Assembly (NCBI GenBank): GCA_035772405.1
Contig: JAYKKM010000504.1
Span: 1,238,001-1,302,000 of the forward strand
DNA from: Chrysogorgia sp. JL179-B06
Taxonomy: Eukaryota > Cnidaria > Anthozoa > Scleralcyonacea > Chrysogorgiidae
Length of the DNA: 64,000 nucleotides
Reading direction: 5' to 3'
The translations under genes were made by a program, and so were the position numbers. Each line of letters opens with the position of its first letter. Positions within the stretch are counted from its first letter, which is position 1. The notes beneath the pieces are model-generated. The model saw only the letters and a list, made by a program, of their open reading frames with translations. It made no database searches and had not been told where the DNA came from. This document shows, piece after piece, positions 59,303 to 64,000 of this stretch.

Positions 59303-60628
59303 ATGATGGAGAAGTCTGTTGATACGAAGAGTATTAGTGAGTTACGCGTAGCAGATCTTCGTTCCCAACTCGAGGATAGAGGATTAGATACGGGTGGCCT
59401 AAAGGGCGAGCTTATCGAGCGGTTGGGAAAGGCGATTGACGAAGAACCATTTCAAAAGAATTCAGCACCGTCTGAAACGATTGAGTTATCAAACGCCACC
59501 AGAAATGTTACGAAGAAGCTAAGTCTTATTGAGAAAAGATTCGGCGAAGAGTTTGATGAACTGAGAAGAGAAATTAGTAAGCTAAAGTACAGGGATGAAT
59601 TTCATACAACGTTATCCCGAGAATATGTTGATCGTATTCAAAACGAGAACGACAAACTCAACGCCGACAACAGAGACTTGCGAGAACGAACTGAAAATCT
59701 GTCCTATATCATGAGTGACTTGAACACTAAAGTCAAAGACCTTGAGAACGAGAAGCTCAGTTTAGTTACGGTGATAAAGATTTTACAATCTGAAGACAGC
59801 CGAGGAAATAACATAAACCAACACGATGGGGAAGGTTGGATCAATGTTAAAGACAAAGGACATGCAAATATGGCTGTACAGTCAAGCCAAAACTTCGAAA
59901 CTAGAAATATGTTTGATGTTTTGAGCGTCAATAGCGACGACACCACCCCAAACATGGATCAAGAACAAGACCAAACCATGGGCATAAAAACAACAACAAG
60001 CAAAGTAAGCAATAACGATCGAGAAGGGGGAAGCGGAAAGCCCTCAAATAGATCTAAGAATACAGCGAAAGGCCCTGAAACAATCAAAGCCAAAGGTAAA
60101 GCAACGGGAAAAACTACTGTGATCATAGGTGACTCGTTAACTAAACACCTCGATGCAAGAAGACTAAAACGTTCTATTAAAAAAGGAAATCAAAAACTAT
60201 ATATTGAAACGTATAGTGGTGCAAATACGGATGCGATAAAACACCATATGAGACCGAGCTTAGCACGAAAGCCGGATAAAATTATTGTGCACGTGGGAAC
60301 GAATGACTTGAAAGACAAAGACGTTACACAAACCGTTAAGAGCATTGAAAGCACTTGTCAGATCATAAACAGCGAAAGTCCAACAACAAAAGTGGCCATA
60401 TCAGAACTAATCTGCCGAAATGACAAACAGGAAAACGCGGATAAAGTTATCAAGGTAAACAAACAAATTGCTAAGTTATGTCTAAAGCACCGATGGGACC
60501 ACATAAAGCATGAAAATATAACAGCGGCACAATTAAATCCCTATGGAATACATTTGAACAAATCTGGTACTTCTTTGTTAGCTAAAAATTATATAGAATA
60601 CATTAACTCTAATTCTAAAGACGATTGA
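59303..60628 (+). CDS. LINE ORF1: SAP domain, coiled coil, SGNH esterase (441 aa)
   Basis: Intact 441-codon frame. Residues ~12-46 (LRVADLRSQLEDRGLDTGGLKGELIERL) form a SAP DNA-binding motif. Residues ~70-165 are a Lys/Glu-rich coiled coil. Residues ~270-435 are an SGNH-type esterase: GDSLTKH (block I, Ser), YSGANT (Gly block), GTNDLKD (Asn block) and IHLN (His). CR1/L2-type LINE ORF1 proteins often carry such an esterase. As the ORF1 product it should bind the element RNA. Its TGA (60626-60628) is in the same frame as ORF2, which follows with no in-frame ATG before the endonuclease. Confidence 0.9.
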   Translation: MMEKSVDTKSISELRVADLRSQLEDRGLDTGGLKGELIERLGKAIDEEPFQKNSAPSETIELSNATRNVTKKLSLIEKRFGEEFDELRREISKLKYRDEFHTTLSREYVDRIQNENDKLNADNRDLRERTENLSYIMSDLNTKVKDLENEKLSLVTVIKILQSEDSRGNNINQHDGEGWINVKDKGHANMAVQSSQNFETRNMFDVLSVNSDDTTPNMDQEQDQTMGIKTTTSKVSNNDREGGSGKPSNRSKNTAKGPETIKAKGKATGKTTVIIGDSLTKHLDARRLKRSIKKGNQKLYIETYSGANTDAIKHHMRPSLARKPDKIIVHVGTNDLKDKDVTQTVKSIESTCQIINSESPTTKVAISELICRNDKQENADKVIKVNKQIAKLCLKHRWDHIKHENITAAQLNPYGIHLNKSGTSLLAKNYIEYINSNSKDD

Positions 60629-63593
60629 AGTCAAGTTTCCGTCTCTGATCAACAGCCCACTTCTAGTATAGATATAATAGGTTGTAATAGCCTAGTAACT
60701 AATCATGAGCAAACACGTAATTGTACCCCGGGTACAAGAGGCCCGGAACTAAATTGCAACCACATAAATAATAAAAAGGAAAGAGGCTTTAAAATTGCGC
60801 ATCTTAATATACGAAGCCTGAGTAAAAATATCGATCAATTTAGGATATATATGCATAGGCAACAATTTGATGTAATAAGTATCAACGAAACTTGGTTAAA
60901 TAGTACTATAGATGATTGCGAAGTGAACATAGATGGCTATGAAATATTGCGTAAAGATAGAAATGATCGTAGGGGTGGTGGAGTATATGTTCGAAACTCC
61001 ATTAACTACAAATTACGATCAGATTTAATGGCGGACAATCTTGAGATGTTGGTAATTGAAATTTCAAAACCAAAATCCAAGTCATTTCTGATTAATACAT
61101 GGTACAGACCACCAGATACACTCTTGGGAGTTTTGGAAGATTATGAAAAATGTTTGCAAATTATGGACTTAGAAAACTTAGAAATTATTAGTACAGGAGA
61201 CTTTAATTGTGACTGGTTGTGTAAACATGAAAATATACAGACCAGAAAATTAGCAGAGCTTACTGAAACATTACAATTTGAACAAATTATTAAGGAATCA
61301 ACCCGCATAACGGAAAACTCGTCGACACTTATCGACTTGTTATTTTCAAATCGACCTAATAACATAATAAAATCCGGTGTCGACCATGTTGGAATTAGTG
61401 ACCATAGTCTCATCTATGTTCACAGGAAGATATCAATTCCTCATAATAAACCAAAGGTAATTCTTACAAGACAATACAAACATTATAATGCTGAAAATTT
61501 TAGGCATGACTTAGGTGTAATTTTACAGGAGCAATTAGATATGTCTGATCCAAATATACTTTGGAATGATTGGAAAACAAAATTTCTTGCTATAGCAGAT
61601 GCGCATGCTCCACTGGTAACAAGGAAAGTTAGAAGCGAATATGCGCCATGGCTTACTAATGAGATTAAGAATAAAATCTATCTCAGGGATTCCTTAAAGA
61701 AAAGAGCTGTTAAGACAGGATCTAGTAGGACTCATGAAGAATATAAAAAAAACTAGAAATGAAGTAAACAAGTTAGTCAAAAACACAAAAGCAAATTATT
61801 TCAAATGTGCCCTAAATCAATGTAACAAAAATCCTCGTGATATGTGGAAAACTATCAGTAAGTTAACTAATAAGAAATCAAAAACCACAAAAATCACTGA
61901 ATTAATCGTTAATGAGGCATCAATTACAGATCCAGCTGCAATATCAGATGCACTAAATACATATTTCAGTGATATTGGACCTCTTTTGGCAAATCAGCTA
62001 CATGAGGGCAATGTGACTCCAGATAGTTATATTGCCCCATGTGCTACTAAATTCGAACTTAGCCGGATTTCATCACATGAAATGTATATGATATTATTAA
62101 AAAGTAAGACATCCAAAGCAACCGGATACGACCTTATACCACCGAAATTAGTGAAAGATTCTGCTGATATTGTGGCTGAGTCTCTTACAAATATTTTTAA
62201 TAGATCATGCGAAGCTGGTATCTTTCCTGACGACCTTAAAGTGGCATGTGTATCTCCTATACATAAGGAAGGTAGCAAAACTGAGAGTTCGAATTATCGT
62301 CCAATATCCGTTCTTTCTGTAATTGCTAAAACCTTCGAAAAATTGATATCGATACAATTGACTCACTACCTTGAGTCAAATAAATTGCTATCAGAATGTC
62401 AGGCGGGATTCAGGAAAAAAAGCTCTACACAAACGGCATTGTTGAATGCCACTAATAAATGGTATTTTAATATGGACAAAGGTCATCTGAATGGTATTAT
62501 ATTCCTTGACTTAAAAAAAGCCTTTGACTGTGTAGATCATGACATTTTGATAAGGAAGTTAGCACTGTACGGAATAGAAGGAATCACGTTAAATTTGTTT
62601 CGCTCATATTTAAGTAATAGAATCCAGATGTGCAAAGTAGATGGAATAATCTCGCAAAAGAAAGGTATTCGTTGTGGTGTACCACAAGGCTCAAATTTAG
62701 GGCCACTTTTATTTCTTATTTATATAAATGATTTACCGAATTGCCTGAGACGATCAAGCGCTAGTATGTTTGCAGACGATACAAATTTGACGACTGATGG
62801 CTCTTCTATATCCGATGTGCAAGCAAATTTGAATGAAGATCTAGAACACGTACATCAATGGTTGCTAGCAAATAAGCTTACTTTAAACAAGAAAAAAACA
62901 GAATATATGATTGTAGGATCCAGACAAAGACTAAACAACATCAACAATGACCCAAATATTGAACTTGGCGAAACCAACATAAAACGTGTTCGTGAAACTA
63001 AAACACTTGGTATCATTGTTGATGAACAATTAAAATGGAAATCACATATAGGGACTGTTGTGACGAAAGTTTCTAAAGGAATAGGAATGATTAGACGTAT
63101 GAAGGACTTTGTACCAAAAAATACACTGATTTCGGTTTACAATGCAATAGTTTTGCCACACTTTGACTATTGTAGCCTGGTTTGGGATACTTGCGAAAAT
63201 TATTTGCAAGAAAAGCTACAAAAAATGCAAAACAGAGCTGCAAGAGTCATTACTGGTAAAACATATGATGTCAGATCTGTTGAAATATTAAGTGAACTAA
63301 ATTGGAAATCATTGGTAGAAAGACGAAATGAAAATAAAGCTGTTTTCATGTACAAAATAAGAAAAGGAGAATGCCCAGAAAGCATTTCCAATGTATTCAA
63401 TGTAACGAACAACCAACAATACAGTCTTCGCAGTAATAATTTAGATTATGCATTGGAAAAACCTAGAACAAATTTTCTTAAAAAAAGCATAAGCTATAGC
63501 GGTGCAAAACTGTGGAATGAGTTACCAAATCACCTTAAAGATAATATCTCTTTAAACAAGTTCAGGGCTCAAATCAGAGACGGAAACACGTAA
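60629..63593 (+). pseudogene. LINE ORF2: endonuclease and reverse transcriptase, one frameshift
   Basis: The frame opens directly after the ORF1 stop and runs to 61756: FKIAHLNIRSLSKNIDQF, ISINETWL (Glu), GGGVYVR, STGDFNCDW and SDHSLIYV (catalytic Asp-His) make an APE-type endonuclease. The first ATG (60851) lies inside the endonuclease, so it is a poor start. One extra A in an A8 run near 61745-61752 shifts the frame; 61734-63593 then encodes the RT: NYRPISVLSVIAKTFEKL, FLDLKKAFDCVDHD (domain A), QGSNLGPLLFLIYINDL (domain B), FADDTNL (domain C, FADD), LGIIVDEQLKW, and a C-terminal LRSNNLDY...WNELPNHLKDN. Only this indel separates it from an intact ORF2. Confidence 0.9.
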
Positions 63594-63789
63594 CATTTTT
63601 TATTTTTTTTCATTTGTTAATAGTACTTTTTTATATGTGTAAATAGTGTTAGTATATTTTCGTGTATTTTTTTTAGTAGTACGGCTCCTTGGAAAACAGA
63701 CTATATAAGACTGAAGGACTACCGTATGTAAATAAGATTAAATAATAATAATAATAATAATAAGCTCAAGTAGCCAGATAAGCTGGCTA

Positions 63790-63865
63790 ATAAGACTATA
63801 GAATCGACCAGCCGAACTCAGGGTCATTTGCGCCGACCTTCCCAATGGAAGGAAAATGCCCTGGG
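63790..63865. repeat. dispersed MITE-like segment
   Basis: GACCAGCCGAACTCAGGG, GCGCCGACCTTCC and CCCTGGGTACGAG resemble 58345-58430. It contains short inverted GGAAGG/CCTTCC arms. The rest to 64000 shows nothing supportable. Confidence 0.5.
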
Positions 63866-64000
63866 TACGAGTTTACGTGCTACTGACAAATGAAGATATT
63901 TTGCTCAACCTCGATTAATAATTGTTAATTATTTAACTTCATTCTTTTACCGTTATCTAATTTATTGTTAAACCCTCCTTCTTCCCCTCTGCCTCCTTAA

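Larger units (their letters stand above)
59180..63765 (+). mobile_element. near full-length L2/CR1-like LINE
   Basis: ORF1, ORF2, a short 3' UTR (63594-63735) and an (AAT)n tail ending near 63760. The 5' limit is uncertain. It is the youngest-looking LINE in the window. Confidence 0.85.

Noticed and set aside
61741..61756. Programmed -1 frameshift at A AAA AAC in the LINE ORF2
   Set aside because: The RT frame is reached by a +1 shift, not -1; the -1 frame stops quickly, so a one-base indel is simpler.

Overview
The window looks like repeat-rich, AT-rich nuclear DNA of an aquatic invertebrate, most likely a cnidarian, though the species cannot be fixed from sequence alone. The reasons are spliced exons (a phase 1-1 calcium-binding EGF exon, a CUE-HECT protein of the G2E3-like type), Penelope-like, L2/CR1-like, R2-like and Copia retroelements, a PIF/Harbinger transposon, a Crypton-like (DUF3504) element, tRNA-like repeats, telomere-like TTAGGG tracts and very long (TA)n microsatellites. 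Almost everything is mobile or derived from mobile DNA.

Layout. 1-135 is a GC-rich hairpin block with a second copy at 56832-56955. About 136-10213 is a compact, virus-style gene block: the decayed N-terminal part of a Polinton/adintovirus-type protein-primed DNA polymerase B, a SET-domain gene, a small basic core-like protein, and ten mostly unrecognised ORFs with short gaps, TATA-like boxes and two ATGA overlaps. One of these proteins starts with a tail resembling histone H3 (ARVKQT), which is notable beside a SET gene. 10.2-18.8 kb holds LINE fragments, a Crypton-like 3' end, (TA)n, one host EGF exon and two arrays of ACTCC/GGAGT palindromes. 18.9-21.5 kb is a (TA)n-rich macro-repeat. 21.5-27.6 kb contains a Penelope-like element (PLE), a small transposon with an 8-9 bp target duplication, a 276-bp tandem satellite carrying a tRNA-like core, and a 308-bp foldback inserted in that satellite with a perfect 9-bp duplication.

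28-35.6 kb has foldbacks, a broken CUE-HECT gene, an R2-like fragment and a Crypton-like element between identical inverted repeats. 35.6-39.9 kb is a dead Copia element with a shortened 3' LTR. 39.9-47.6 kb is satellite plus several PLE copies; their ends carry hammerhead-ribozyme-like cores. 48.4-52.0 kb is an exactly delimited Harbinger element (245-bp TIRs, TAA duplications) with a three-exon transposase and an opposed MADF-BESS gene. 52-59 kb holds an OB-fold-like gene fragment, LINE debris, SINE-like repeats, a 112-bp hairpin insertion and a TTAA-flanked 1.4-kb element. 59.2-63.8 kb is a nearly complete L2/CR1-like LINE (SAP + SGNH-esterase ORF1; endonuclease-RT ORF2).

The transposons and the viral block appear to be independent insertions. 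Within the viral block, a chromatin theme (SET enzyme, H3-like tail, basic core protein) is the most interesting functional hypothesis.
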